Assembly: GCF_000230895.2 (NCBI RefSeq)
Contig: NC_016604.1
Coordinates: forward strand, 372,001-436,000
Reading direction: 5' to 3'
Source: Mycolicibacterium rhodesiae NBB3
Lineage (GTDB): Bacteria > Actinomycetota > Actinomycetes > Mycobacteriales > Mycobacteriaceae
DNA length: 64,000 bases
A program made the position numbers and the translations under genes. Positions 1-9,933 of this stretch are shown here, one piece after another (within the stretch, counting starts at the first letter, position 1; every line of letters begins with the position of its first letter). The notes beneath the pieces were generated by a model. It searched no databases and had not been told where the DNA came from. It saw only the letters and a program-made list of their open reading frames with translations.

Positions 1-486
1 CCACACGTAGGGCTTGTGCGCGAGCACCGCCGCATCGTTGACCAGGTACCGGGTCGCGAAGTTGTCGGTGCCGTCCAGGATCAGGTCGTATTGCGCGAAG
101 AGGTCGACGGCGTTGTCGGGCTCCAGCCGCACCTCGTGCAGCCGGACATTCACCAGCGGGTTGACCTCCAGAACGGAGTCTCGCGCGCTCTCGGCCTTCG
201 ACCGGCCGATGTCGGACTGGCCGTGGATGATCTGACGCTGCAGATTGGATTCGTCGACCACGTCGAACTCGACGATCCCGATGGTCCCCACCCCAGCCGC
301 GGCCAGGTACAGCAGCGTCGGCGACCCGAGCCCGCCCGCACCGATGACAAGCACCTTGGCGTTCTTGAGTCGTTTCTGGCCGTCCAGACCGAGGTCGGGA
401 ATGATGAGGTGGCGGCTATAGCGCTGCACCTCTTCGCGCGTGAGCTCGGCCGCCGGTTCTACCAGCGGCGGCAGCGGTGTCGACAC
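1..486 (-). CDS. moeZ: MoeZ-type adenylyltransferase/sulfurtransferase, N-terminal part (C-terminus beyond window edge)
   Basis: The 162 visible codons form the ThiF/MoeB/HesA-type adenylation domain. It has the nucleotide-binding glycine motif GAGGLGSP near residue 50, an early RYSRHLIIPDLG segment, and the conserved RQIIHG and DGTDNFATRYL stretches. In MoeZ this domain adenylates the C-terminal Gly of sulfur-carrier proteins and a following rhodanese domain transfers sulfur, for molybdopterin, thioamide and cysteine synthesis. The rhodanese part would lie left of the window and cannot be seen, so a rhodanese-free MoeB is possible. Start is GTG at 486, preceded by AAGGAG about 6 bases upstream. 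Gene order with the DUF3152 gene upstream matches Rv3206c-Rv3207c of M. tuberculosis. Confidence 0.93.
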   Translation of the reverse strand, partial: MSTPLPPLVEPAAELTREEVQRYSRHLIIPDLGLDGQKRLKNAKVLVIGAGGLGSPTLLYLAAAGVGTIGIVEFDVVDESNLQRQIIHGQSDIGRSKAESARDSVLEVNPLVNVRLHEVRLEPDNAVDLFAQYDLILDGTDNFATRYLVNDAAVLAHKPYVW

Positions 487-586
487 CGAATTCTCCTTGC
501 TTGGCTGTGCTGCACCAACAATAGGCACATCTCACAACAGTGAACGCACCCTCAGGCTTCCCGGGTGACGCGCAACGGACGGGAAC

Positions 587-1609
587 TCAGGCGATCGGGT
601 AAGGCCAGGGGTTGAATCGGCAGGTCTTGCCGTCGGGGTTGATTGTGCCCGGGTCGAAGCGGGCCGCATCGTTGTTGGTGGTGGAGAACGTCTGCTGCAT
701 CATGATCGGCGCCAGCTCGCCGTTGTTGGCGCACGCCTCATGCCGCTGATAGCCGATCGCGTGGCCGACCTCGTGGTTGATCAGATACTGGCGATATGAG
801 CCGACGTCGCCCTGGAATGGCACCGCGCCGCGGACCCAACGCGCCTCGTTGAGGAACACACGCGGCTGCCCGACGAAGTCCGGGTTGTAGCAGGACGCCT
901 CGAGCGGAATGTCGTAACCGCAGCCCTCGCGGACGGTCATCGGTGTGCTGAGCGAGATCCGGAAATCGGGTTCGCTCTGCGCGGTCCCGTCGATTCGGGT
1001 GAAGGCGAACTGCGGATTGTGGGTCCAGCTCTTCGGATTGGCCAGCGTCTCGGTCACCATCCTGGCGAACCCGTCGTCACCGCCGAAGGTCGTGGTGTCG
1101 ATGCCGTCCTCGACTTCGACGGTGTAGGTGAAGACCTTCGCCGTACCCTCACCGACCTGCGAGGACGCCCCCGGCACGATGTGCCACGTCTTGGCGCCGG
1201 CCGGCGTGAACGGACCGCCGTCGGGCAGGATGCCCGTCGGCAGATTCGCGTCGAACTGGGTCAACCCCTTGGGCGGGGCACCGATGATCGCGGTGCTGGC
1301 CACCCCGATCGTGGGTGGGCCCTGCACGGGCCCCTCCAACTCCTCGGTCTTGGGCTCGGTGGTGCCGGCGAAGGTCATGTAGAGAGCCACGGCCGTCCAG
1401 ACGGCCAGTATGGGCAGCGCATAGGCCCGCCACCCGTAGGTGCGGATGAAACGGCCCAGCTTGGACTGTTTGCGGGCGTTGCGGTGCTCACGATTCGACC
1501 TGACCCGGCCGGATTCGTTGGCCAAGGGGTCACGCTGCGCGCGCAGCGGCTCACGGAACTCGTTGCGCAGCGCAGGCACGCCACCCCCGCGCCCCGAGTC
1601 GTAGCCCAC
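587..1609 (-). CDS. DUF3152 membrane-anchored protein with HExxH-like metalloprotease motif (Rv3207c homologue)
   Basis: The product of about 340 residues has a basic cytosolic N-terminus (several Arg around RNREHRNARKQ), one membrane segment (YALPILAVWTAVALYMTFAG) and an extracytoplasmic DUF3152 domain. That domain contains NHEVGHAIGY, a zinc-metalloprotease type HExxH motif, a later histidine and several cysteines near the C-terminus. A protease role is inferred from the motif; no substrate is known. The start is uncertain: GTG at 1609 gives a VGYDSGRGGG start and GTG at 1579 gives a VPALRNEF start, and neither has a strong ribosome site. An open frame to 1717 has Arg-rich, unlikely coding. 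Divergent from fasR, sharing about 160 bp. Confidence 0.8.
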   Translation of the reverse strand: MGYDSGRGGGVPALRNEFREPLRAQRDPLANESGRVRSNREHRNARKQSKLGRFIRTYGWRAYALPILAVWTAVALYMTFAGTTEPKTEELEGPVQGPPTIGVASTAIIGAPPKGLTQFDANLPTGILPDGGPFTPAGAKTWHIVPGASSQVGEGTAKVFTYTVEVEDGIDTTTFGGDDGFARMVTETLANPKSWTHNPQFAFTRIDGTAQSEPDFRISLSTPMTVREGCGYDIPLEASCYNPDFVGQPRVFLNEARWVRGAVPFQGDVGSYRQYLINHEVGHAIGYQRHEACANNGELAPIMMQQTFSTTNNDAARFDPGTINPDGKTCRFNPWPYPIA

Positions 1610-1726
1610 CGACACAGGATGGCACAGCTGAAAGCGCTGATGTCTGTGGCGCGCCACCGACCACGATGTCCGCACGCGCGCCCCGCCGACCACGGCATTG
1701 CGTGCGCGCCATGCCAACGGTAGTAA

Positions 1727-2675
<949 letters not shown>

Positions 2676-2919
2676 GCTGTGAACCTTTCGTCTCGCCTGA
2701 ATACTTGAAGAACCTTCTGGCAAGGCTAGTGGACGCGACCGCGCCGCCGCCGCGCCGGTGAGTTCGCGGTCAGCGAACCCGGCGCAGGCAGCTGGTTTTC
2801 GAACGGCGACCGAACCGAGTCCGGACCGTGACCGCACACGCGCCGCCAGAACCTCATACGTCACTTGCGCCTCGATAGCATCGGCCCGGTACATGCACAA
2901 GACAACCTGGGAACCCCAT

Positions 2920-3657
2920 ATGAACAGGCCATATACCGCGCATTCACCGTATTCGCTGACCCCGACCGAACGGATTGCCACCGTCACCGAGGACGACCTC
3001 GGCGAGTACGGGTACGACGGGTTTCACGAGTATCCGGACGACGACGACTACACCGATGTCATCGAGTACGACGAGGAGAGCATCGATCGTCGTTGGATGT
3101 GGATCGCGGGCATCGCCGGTGCGATTCTGTTCATCGCCATCGGGACGACGGGCATCATCCTCGGCGGCGGCGACAGCGGTTCGGTGACGGCCACCGGGAC
3201 CTCATCGGCACCCACCACAGCGACGTCGGCACCTGCCGCGGCGTCCACGCCGGCCGCCGCGCCGCCCAGCGGTGCGCTGCCCGCGGAAACGGTCACGACC
3301 GTCAGCCCGGCACCCGAGGCGCCCACGGCAGTCGCTGCGCCCGCACCGGCGCCCGCGGCCGCCCCGCCGGCGGTGCAGGCCCCGGCGCCGAGCACCATCA
3401 CCTACCGCGTGACGGGCAACAAGCAGCTGATCGACCTGGTCACCGTCATCTACACCGATGCGCAGGGCGCACTGCAGACCGAGGTCAACGTCGCACTGCC
3501 ATGGACGAAGACGGTCGTGTTGAACCCGGGCGTCGAGCTCAAGTCGGTCACCGCGACAAGCGTCGGCGGCCAGCTCAACTGCGGCATCTACGACGCCTCG
3601 GGAGCACTGGTGACCTACCAGAACAACAACTCGATGATCGCCACCTGTACGCAGTAG
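2920..3657 (+). CDS. Membrane protein with Ala/Pro/Thr linker and MmpS-like extracytoplasmic domain (Rv3209 homologue)
   Basis: About 245 residues. An acidic cytosolic head (EYPDDDDYTDVIEYDEE) is followed by one transmembrane helix (IAGIAGAILFIAIGTTGIILGG), a long Ala/Pro/Thr linker, and a C-terminal domain of about 85 residues resembling MmpS proteins: TYRVTG near its start, VALPWTKTV in the middle and a conserved Cys pair (LNCGIYD, ATCTQ). MmpS proteins assist MmpL lipid or siderophore exporters, but no mmpL gene is adjacent, so the partner is unknown. ATG at 2920 follows GGGAA; an in-frame ATG at 2893 is possible. Confidence 0.75.
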   Translation: MNRPYTAHSPYSLTPTERIATVTEDDLGEYGYDGFHEYPDDDDYTDVIEYDEESIDRRWMWIAGIAGAILFIAIGTTGIILGGGDSGSVTATGTSSAPTTATSAPAAASTPAAAPPSGALPAETVTTVSPAPEAPTAVAAPAPAPAAAPPAVQAPAPSTITYRVTGNKQLIDLVTVIYTDAQGALQTEVNVALPWTKTVVLNPGVELKSVTATSVGGQLNCGIYDASGALVTYQNNNSMIATCTQ

Positions 3658-3663
3658 CTCCGG

Positions 3664-4356
3664 TCAGGCCAGCCCCAACTCCTGCATGCGCGACGCGTGG
3701 GTCTGCTGGAGTCGGCCGAAGAATTCGGTTATCTGGGTCAGGCCCTCGCCGCTCGACATGACCAGGTCGACGAGTTCGTCGTGGTCGGCCATGACGTATT
3801 GCGCCTGCGTGATCGCTTCACCGAGGAGTCGCCGCGACCACAGCGCCAGCCGGTGACGTTGTTTCTCGCTCGCGGTCACGGCGGCCTGCACCTCGGCCAC
3901 GACGAACTGCGAATGGCCGGTCTCCGACAGCACCGCGCGCACCACGTCGGCGACCTCGTCCGGTAGCGACGTGGCAATCTCCAGATAGAAGTCGGCGGCC
4001 AGCGCGTCGCCGACATATGTCTTCACCAACGCCTCCAACCACGTGCTCGGCGTGGTCAGTCGGTGGTAATTCTCAAGTGCCGAAGCATATTTCGTCATCG
4101 CCGGCACCACGTCGACGCCCCGGCGCTCCAAAGAGTCGCGCAGCACCTCGTAATGGTTCATCTCCGCTGCGGCCATGCTGGCCATATTGATGCGGCCACG
4201 CAGGTTGGGCGCCATCCGCGCTTCGTCGGTCAGCCGATAGAACGCAGCCACCTCGCCGTACGCAAGCAGCGCGAACAGCTCGTTGACGCCCGGATGGTCG
4301 GCTGACACGCCCGAGGTCACCTGCCCCGAGGAGGCCGTTGGCGGCGTCGAAGTCAT
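3664..4356 (-). CDS. Ferritin-like fold protein (Rv3210c homologue)
   Basis: A 230-residue, helix-rich protein with ferritin-like carboxylate/His positions: ELFALLAYGEVAAFYR near the N-terminus, AAAEMNHYE, ADFYLEIA and SETGHSQF. These form the E...ExxH...E...ExxH pattern of a four-helix di-iron site, as in ferritin-like and MiaE-like proteins. The substrate is unknown. ATG at 4356 gives a length close to the 231 residues of the M. tuberculosis homologue. The gene converges on the MmpS-like gene with only 6 bases between stops, so any shared terminator must lie inside coding sequence. Confidence 0.8.
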   Translation of the reverse strand: MTSTPPTASSGQVTSGVSADHPGVNELFALLAYGEVAAFYRLTDEARMAPNLRGRINMASMAAAEMNHYEVLRDSLERRGVDVVPAMTKYASALENYHRLTTPSTWLEALVKTYVGDALAADFYLEIATSLPDEVADVVRAVLSETGHSQFVVAEVQAAVTASEKQRHRLALWSRRLLGEAITQAQYVMADHDELVDLVMSSGEGLTQITEFFGRLQQTHASRMQELGLA

Positions 4357-4416
4357 GGGCTCAACTCTAATGGTCGGAGCGGCAAGCGCCCCGGCGTGAG
4401 CCCGGCCAGCTATCAT

Positions 4417-4601
4417 GGGGGCAGGCAGTGGCTCGTAACAAGCGCCATCGAGGTCGAAATGACCAGGCTGCTACCTAAGAAATGTGCGTGCACGCAGTCG
4501 GCCCGCCTACCTCAGTGCAGGGCCCCGGCAAAGCTAGGTCGAAACTCGTGCGCGCGTAGACGCCATGAGGAATAGACAACTGAAAGGCTGAGCCTCCGCG
4601 T
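4417..4601 (+). promoter_or_regulatory. Intergenic region and leader upstream of rhlE
   Basis: This 185-base gap separates the divergent ferritin-like and helicase genes. It contains TATCAT at 4411-4416, a -10-like element for the + strand. No strong ribosome site precedes the rhlE ATG; AACTGAAAGGCTGAG at 4578-4592 is the nearest AAAGG-like stretch. A transcript from the TATCAT would carry a leader of about 180 bases. DEAD-box helicase genes often have long cold-regulated leaders, but whether that holds here is inference. Confidence 0.35.
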
Positions 4602-6086
4602 ATGACGCATCTCAATCCCACCTTTGCTGAACTCGGAGTTCGCGACGAAATCGTCCGGGCACTGTCCGAAGACGGCAAAGAACATCCGTTTGCCATCCAA
4701 GAACTGACCATGCCGCTCGCGCTGGCCGGCGATGACCTCATCGGTCAGGCCCGCACCGGAATGGGCAAGACACTCGCGTTCGGTGTGCCGCTGCTGCAGC
4801 GCATCACCACCGATCCCGAAAAAGAGCTGTCCGGCATCCCGCGGGCACTGGTCGTCGTGCCCACTCGCGAGCTGTGCCTGCAGGTGCACAGCGACCTCTC
4901 GATCGCTGCCAAGTACCTCACGACCGGAGGCGCTCCGGCGCCGACATCGGGCACAGCCGACCGCAAGCTCGTCGTCACCTCCATCTACGGCGGTCGGCCC
5001 TACGAGCCGCAGATCGAGGCCCTGCAGAAGGGCGTGGACGTCGTCGTCGGAACGCCCGGCCGGCTCCTCGACCTCGCTCAGCAGGGGCACCTGCAGCTCG
5101 GCGGGCTCTCGATGCTGGTGCTCGACGAGGCCGACGAGATGCTCGACCTCGGCTTCCTGCCCGATATCGAGCGCATCCTGCGCCAGATCCCGACCGATCG
5201 CCAGGCGATGCTTTTCTCGGCGACCATGCCGGACCCGATCATCACGCTGGCCCGTACCTTCATGAACCAGCCGACGCACATCCGGGCCGAGGCACCGCAT
5301 TCGGCGGCCACGCACGACACCACCGAGCAGTTCGCCTACCGCGCCCACGCGTTGGACAAGGTCGAGATGGTGGCTCGCATCCTGCAGGCCGAGGGCCGCG
5401 GCGCGACGATGATCTTCACCAGGACCAAGCGCACTGCGCAGAAGGTGTCCGACGAACTAGCCGAGCGCGGCTTCAAGGTCGGCGCCGTGCACGGCGATCT
5501 CGGCCAGGGCGCACGCGAGAAGGCGCTCAAGTCCTTCCGCACCGGTGACATCGACGTGCTCGTCGCGACCGATGTCGCGGCCCGCGGCATCGACATCGAC
5601 GACATCACCCACGTGATCAACTACCAGATCCCCGAGGACGAGCAGGCCTACGTGCACCGCATCGGGCGCACCGGCCGAGCGGGCAAGACCGGTATCGCCG
5701 TGACCCTCGTCGACTGGGACGAACTGCCTCGCTGGACGATGATCGACAAGGCGCTCGGCCTGAACACCCCCGATCCGGCCGAGACGTACTCCAGCTCACC
5801 GCACCTCTACGAAGAGTTGAACATCCCCGCCGAGACCACGGGCACCTTCGGCGAACCGCGCAAGGCCCACGCTGCCAAGCGCCCGCCCGCGGAGAAGTCC
5901 GCCGATCGTCCCGCCCGCAACCGCAATCGCAATCGTCGGCGCACCCGCGCCGGCGAGCCAGTCTCGGCGCATTCCCCCGCGCCGTCGACCGACATCGCGG
6001 CACCCGACGCCGAGGCGAGCGCTGACGGGGCACCGAAGCGCAGGCGTCGGCGCCGTCCGCGCACGGCCGCGGCCAGCACCGGCTAG
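4602..6086 (+). CDS. rhlE: DEAD-box ATP-dependent RNA helicase RhlE
   Basis: A 494-residue DEAD-box helicase with motifs in order: Q motif region (FAIQELTMPLALAGDDLIGQ), Walker A ARTGMGKT, PTRELCLQV, TPGRLLD, DEAD (VLDEADEMLDLGF), SAT (LFSATMP), and helicase C motifs ATDVAARGIDI and HRIGRTGRAGKTG. The last 110 residues are a basic, low-complexity tail (RNRNRNRRRTRAGE, PKRRRRRRP) typical of RNA-binding extensions. It unwinds RNA in ribosome assembly or mRNA decay, usually cold-induced. It corresponds to Rv3211. The next gene starts 17 bases after the stop, so the two are probably co-transcribed. Confidence 0.96.
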   Translation: MTHLNPTFAELGVRDEIVRALSEDGKEHPFAIQELTMPLALAGDDLIGQARTGMGKTLAFGVPLLQRITTDPEKELSGIPRALVVVPTRELCLQVHSDLSIAAKYLTTGGAPAPTSGTADRKLVVTSIYGGRPYEPQIEALQKGVDVVVGTPGRLLDLAQQGHLQLGGLSMLVLDEADEMLDLGFLPDIERILRQIPTDRQAMLFSATMPDPIITLARTFMNQPTHIRAEAPHSAATHDTTEQFAYRAHALDKVEMVARILQAEGRGATMIFTRTKRTAQKVSDELAERGFKVGAVHGDLGQGAREKALKSFRTGDIDVLVATDVAARGIDIDDITHVINYQIPEDEQAYVHRIGRTGRAGKTGIAVTLVDWDELPRWTMIDKALGLNTPDPAETYSSSPHLYEELNIPAETTGTFGEPRKAHAAKRPPAEKSADRPARNRNRNRRRTRAGEPVSAHSPAPSTDIAAPDAEASADGAPKRRRRRRPRTAAASTG

Positions 6087-6103
6087 CTCGCACAGGCCAC
6101 CCG

Positions 6104-7318
6104 ATGGTCAAACCTGAACGCCGCACACGTGCCGACGTGGTGGCGGCGATCGCGATCGCTGCGGTCGTCGCCGTCACAGCCGGCCTGGTCTGGTGGACGA
6201 GCGACGCCAGGGCCACGATCAACCGACCCGCGGCAGATCCGATTCCGCCGTTGGTCAACGCGAAGGTGCTACCCACATCGCTGACGCAGTTGTGGACCGC
6301 GCCCAGCCCGAAGACGACGGCGCCGCTTGTGGTGGCTGCCAGCGTCGTCACCGGCGACGGCTCTGCCATGCAGGGCCGCGACCCCCTCACCGGGAGCCCG
6401 GTGTGGACCTACGCACGAACCGATCTCGACCTCTGCGGCGTCAGCTGGGTTTACCAGTACGCCGTCGCCGTCTACCCCGACACGCGCGGTTGCGGCCAGG
6501 TCAGCACCATCGACGCCAAGACCGGCCAACGCGGGCCCGCCCGCACCGCCTACGCAGATCCCCAGGTGAAACTCTCGTCGGACGGCACTGCCGTGCTGTC
6601 GGCCGGCGACAGCCGACTCGAACTGTGGCGTTCGGACATGGTGCGCATGCTCAGCTACGGCTCGCTCGACGCCAAGATCAAGCCCGGCACGCCGACGTTG
6701 CCGCTGTGCCGGCTGGAGTCGGCCGCCGCCAGCTCATCAATGGTGGCCGTGCTCGAGGCCTGCCCCAATCAAGACGACCTGCGCCTCACCCTGTTGCGGC
6801 CTGCCGAGGACGAGGACACCCCCGAACTGAAGTACGTCACCCAGTCCGGTGTGGGCGTCGATTCAGGCGCCCAGGTGGTGGCCGTCTCCGATACGACGAC
6901 CGCGGTCTACGTACCGACGCCGAAACCCGTCGTGAACATCGTCGACGAAACCGGTGCGACGACTGCAAGCATGCCGCTGGCCAGGCCGGCGTCGGCCAAC
7001 GCGACGGCGTCCCGCGCGGGTGACCTGATCACATGGTGGACCGGCGACAGCGTAATGGTCTTCTCCGCCAACGGAATTCAGTACAAGTACACCGTTGCGC
7101 CGGCGGGGGTCAACACACCGCTGGGTCCCGCGACGGCGATGGCAGGACGCCTGCTCGTACCCGTTACGGGTGGATACGACGTATTCGACCCGCTCACCGG
7201 TAAGGGCGATCGCCACATCCCGCTGCAAAGACCCCCGAGCTCGGACGCCGTCGTGCCTGCAGTCGCAGGGTCGACGGTGCTGGAGCAGCGGGGCGACGAA
7301 ATCGTCGCGCTCGGCTAG
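6104..7318 (+). CDS. Single-pass membrane protein with PQQ-like beta-propeller domain (Rv3212 homologue)
   Basis: 404 residues: a short basic cytosolic start, one transmembrane helix (VVAAIAIAAVVAVTAGLVWW), and an extracytoplasmic domain of repeated beta strands with PQQ-like propeller character, including DPLTGSPVWTYAR, TIDAKTGQRGPAR and FDPLTGKGDRHIPL. Such domains usually serve as protein-protein scaffolds; no PQQ-dependent catalysis is implied. Paired cysteines (DLCGVSW, TRGCGQV) suggest an oxidising extracellular setting. It sits directly downstream of rhlE and its order matches Rv3212. Confidence 0.85.
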   Translation: MVKPERRTRADVVAAIAIAAVVAVTAGLVWWTSDARATINRPAADPIPPLVNAKVLPTSLTQLWTAPSPKTTAPLVVAASVVTGDGSAMQGRDPLTGSPVWTYARTDLDLCGVSWVYQYAVAVYPDTRGCGQVSTIDAKTGQRGPARTAYADPQVKLSSDGTAVLSAGDSRLELWRSDMVRMLSYGSLDAKIKPGTPTLPLCRLESAAASSSMVAVLEACPNQDDLRLTLLRPAEDEDTPELKYVTQSGVGVDSGAQVVAVSDTTTAVYVPTPKPVVNIVDETGATTASMPLARPASANATASRAGDLITWWTGDSVMVFSANGIQYKYTVAPAGVNTPLGPATAMAGRLLVPVTGGYDVFDPLTGKGDRHIPLQRPPSSDAVVPAVAGSTVLEQRGDEIVALG

Positions 7319-7378
7319 TTTGCGATTTGGGTGCGCAGACGATCGCTGAGCGACTGTTCGCGCACCGAAATCGCTAAA
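7319..7378. terminator. Inverted repeat between convergent genes, probable bidirectional terminator
   Basis: Arms TTTGCGATTTGGGTGCGC (7319-7336) and GCGCACCGAAATCGCTAAA (7360-7378) pair imperfectly around a loop that holds a smaller CGCT/AGCG stem. The right arm contains the stop codon of the ParA-like gene. It lies between two convergent stops. There is no long T run, which is usual for mycobacterial terminators. Confidence 0.5.
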
Positions 7379-8168
7379 CCTCCGGCGCGTATGTCGCCAG
7401 CGACTTGCCGTTCTTCCAGTGCTTGAGCAGCGCGGTCGCCAACTCGCGATATGCGCTCGCGCCCTTGTTCTTGCGCCCCGAGATCACCGACGCACCCGAC
7501 GCGGTGGCCTCGGCGAAGCGCACGGTGCGGGGAATCGGCGGAGCCAGCACCGGAAGGCCGTAGCGGTCGGCGACGTCGAGTAGCACGTCGCGACTGTGGG
7601 TGGTGCGCGAGTCGTACAGCGTGGGAAGTGCGCCGAGCAGCGTCAGGTCGCTGTTGGTGATCTGCTGAACGTCGTTGATCGTGCGTAGGAACTGGCCGAC
7701 GCCGCGATGCGCCAGCGTCTCGCACTGCAAAGGCACGATCACATCGTCAGCCGCGGTCAGACCGTTGAGCGTGAGCACGCCGAGCGACGGTGGACAGTCG
7801 ATGATCACGACGTCGAACCGGTCAGCGACCTTGGCCAGCGCGCGCTTGAGCGCGTATTCGCGGCCGGCCCGCATCAACAACATCGCCTCGGCTCCGGCCA
7901 GATCGATGTTGGCGGGTAGCAGCGTCATGCCCTCTGCCGTGTCGACCAACGCCGCCTCGGGCTCGACCTCTCCCAGCAACACCTCATGGATCGACATCGG
8001 CAGCTTGTCGGGGTCCTGCCCCAATGAGAACGTCAAACAGCCTTGGGGATCGAGGTCGACGAGTAGTACCCGTTTACCCTCCTCCACCATCGCCGCACCC
8101 AACGATGCCACCGTCGTCGTTTTGGCGACCCCACCCTTTTGATTGGCGACCGCAAGTACCCGCGTCAC
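7374..8168 (-). CDS. ParA/Soj/MinD-family ATPase (Rv3213c homologue)
   Basis: A 264-residue P-loop ATPase with deviant Walker A KGGVAKTT at residues 11-18, the A' motif DLDPQGCLT and Walker B IDCPPSLG. These features define the ParA/Soj family, which partitions DNA or positions protein complexes through ATP-dependent dimerisation. This copy is not next to a parB gene or the origin region, so it is probably an orphan positioning ATPase rather than the chromosomal ParA. GTG at 8168 lies only 59 bp from the divergent gpm2 start. Confidence 0.88.
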   Translation of the reverse strand: MTRVLAVANQKGGVAKTTTVASLGAAMVEEGKRVLLVDLDPQGCLTFSLGQDPDKLPMSIHEVLLGEVEPEAALVDTAEGMTLLPANIDLAGAEAMLLMRAGREYALKRALAKVADRFDVVIIDCPPSLGVLTLNGLTAADDVIVPLQCETLAHRGVGQFLRTINDVQQITNSDLTLLGALPTLYDSRTTHSRDVLLDVADRYGLPVLAPPIPRTVRFAEATASGASVISGRKNKGASAYRELATALLKHWKNGKSLATYAPEV

Positions 8169-8227
8169 TCTTTCATCCTAGGCACGCGCACGAACAGCGC
8201 CGCCGGACGTGGGGCAGAATCGCCAGA

Positions 8228-8839
8228 GTGACTGTTGAGCAGCACCGCCTGCTACTGCTTCGCCATGGCGAGACGGAGTGGTCACTCTCCGGACGGCACA
8301 CCGGCCGTACCGAACTGGATCTCACCGAAACGGGGTGCGAGCAGGCGAAGCTGGCCGCCGACGCACTGGACGTGCTGAGGCTCGACCATCCGCTGGTCGT
8401 GTCCAGCCCTCGGCGGCGCGCGCTCGTCACCGCCGAACTCGCCGGACTGAGGGTCGACGAGGTTTCTCCCCTCTTGGCCGAATGGGATTACGGCGACTAC
8501 GAGGGACTGACGACCCGAGAAATTCAGCAGACCGTGCCCGACTGGCTGGTGTGGACGCACGGATGCCCCGGTGGTGAATCGCTGCAGCAAGTCAGCGACC
8601 GCGCCGATGGTGCGATCGAATTGGCGCTGCAACACCTGGAATCGCGTGATGTGCTGTTCGTCGGCCACGGCCACTTCTCCCGTGCGGTGATGACGCGCTG
8701 GGCGCAGCTGGCCATCTCAGAAGGCATCAGGTTCGCGATGGTCGCCGCGTCGATCGCGGTCTGCGGACACGAACACGGCGTGCGCCAGATCAGCGCACTG
8801 GGACTTACGGGTCATCGCCACCCGTGCCTGCCCTCATGA
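8228..8839 (+). CDS. gpm2: Histidine phosphatase superfamily acid phosphatase (Rv3214/Gpm2 homologue)
   Basis: 203 residues, the same length as M. tuberculosis Rv3214. The catalytic LLLRHGETEWS is at the N-terminus, and the second conserved segments are CSP-like SSPRRRALVTAEL, EWDYGDYEGLT and VGHGHFSRAV. The RHG histidine is phosphorylated during catalysis. Although named as a phosphoglycerate mutase, the tuberculosis enzyme has been reported as an acid phosphatase. GTG at 8228 fits the family N-terminus better than upstream starts. The stop overlaps the entC ATG (ATGA), so the two are translationally coupled. Confidence 0.92.
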   Translation: MTVEQHRLLLLRHGETEWSLSGRHTGRTELDLTETGCEQAKLAADALDVLRLDHPLVVSSPRRRALVTAELAGLRVDEVSPLLAEWDYGDYEGLTTREIQQTVPDWLVWTHGCPGGESLQQVSDRADGAIELALQHLESRDVLFVGHGHFSRAVMTRWAQLAISEGIRFAMVAASIAVCGHEHGVRQISALGLTGHRHPCLPS

Positions 8840-9933
8840 CGCGCGAACCGTCGTTCGTGCTCACCTCGAACGGCAGCGCCGTGATCGCCGAGGGCGTGCA
8901 CACGGCGTTTCCGAGGGTGGCCGAAGCAAGGGCGGCCCTGGCGTCGCATAGCGCACCAATCATTCTAGGCGCCTTGCCGTTCGACATGTCGAAGCCTGCC
9001 GCACTCATCCGGCCGCAGGCGGTTCAATTCCTCGACACGCTGCCCGAGTGGCCGCTGCGTTCCCTTCCGCAGGTGCACATCGCCGAGACGTTGCCGGAAC
9101 CCAACGAACACCGGGCTCGCATCGCGAGCGCTCTGACGCGGTTACGGGACCCTGCGAGCGGACTGCACAAGGTCGTGCTGGCTCGCGCGCTGCGACTGGT
9201 CGCCGACGGCCCGCTGGACGCACGCACGATTCTGCACCGTCTCGTCGCCGAGGACCCCGCGGCGAACGCTTATCTCGCCGACCTGACCGCGGCGGGCGGC
9301 GGGTACTCCGGTACGGCACTCGTCGGGGCGAGCCCCGAACTGCTGGTGGCACGCCAGGGCGATCGCATGCTCTGCGCGCCGTTTGCCGGCTCGGCCCCGC
9401 GGTCGGCCGACCCCGCAACCGATCAGGCCAATGGCGCCGCACTGGCCTCGTCGGCGAAGAACCGCCATGAGCATCAACTCGTGGTCGATGCGGTCCGGAC
9501 AGCATTGCAGCCGCTGTGCAGCGACCTGGACATCGCTGACGAGCCACAGCTGAACAAAACCGCCGCGGTGTGGCACCTCTACACCCCGATCAGCGGCCGT
9601 CTGCGTGAAATATCAACCACCGCACTTGATTTGGCGATCGCACTACACCCCACGCCCGCCGTCGGCGGAGTTCCCGCCGAAGCGGCGTCGGGCTTGATCA
9701 ACGAACTCGAAGGCGACCGGGGTTTCTACGCAGGCGCTGTGGGTTGGTGCGATCAGCGCGGTGACGGCCGGTGGGTGGTGTCGATCCGCTGCGCGCAACT
9801 GTCAGCCGACCGTCGCACCGCCTACGCCTACGCCGGCGGTGGGATCGTCGCGGAATCCGAACCCGACGACGAAGTCGACGAGACCACAACGAAATTCAAG
9901 ACGATATTCGCAGCCCTCGGTGTCGACGTATGA
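8836..9933 (+). CDS. entC: Isochorismate synthase
   Basis: A chorismate-binding family enzyme of about 365 residues converting chorismate to isochorismate. Family hallmarks are KVVLARALR, the substrate segment SGTALVGASPELLVARQGDR, AGSAPRSADP, KNRHEHQLVVD, HLYTPISGRL and the C-terminal HPTPAVGGVPA, ELEGDRGFYAGAVGW and YAGGGIVAESEP. In mycobacteria this activity most likely feeds menaquinone synthesis, since salicylate for mycobactin comes from MbtI. ATG at 8836 overlaps the gpm2 stop; GTG at 8824 is an alternative. Confidence 0.93.
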   Translation: MTREPSFVLTSNGSAVIAEGVHTAFPRVAEARAALASHSAPIILGALPFDMSKPAALIRPQAVQFLDTLPEWPLRSLPQVHIAETLPEPNEHRARIASALTRLRDPASGLHKVVLARALRLVADGPLDARTILHRLVAEDPAANAYLADLTAAGGGYSGTALVGASPELLVARQGDRMLCAPFAGSAPRSADPATDQANGAALASSAKNRHEHQLVVDAVRTALQPLCSDLDIADEPQLNKTAAVWHLYTPISGRLREISTTALDLAIALHPTPAVGGVPAEAASGLINELEGDRGFYAGAVGWCDQRGDGRWVVSIRCAQLSADRRTAYAYAGGGIVAESEPDDEVDETTTKFKTIFAALGVDV

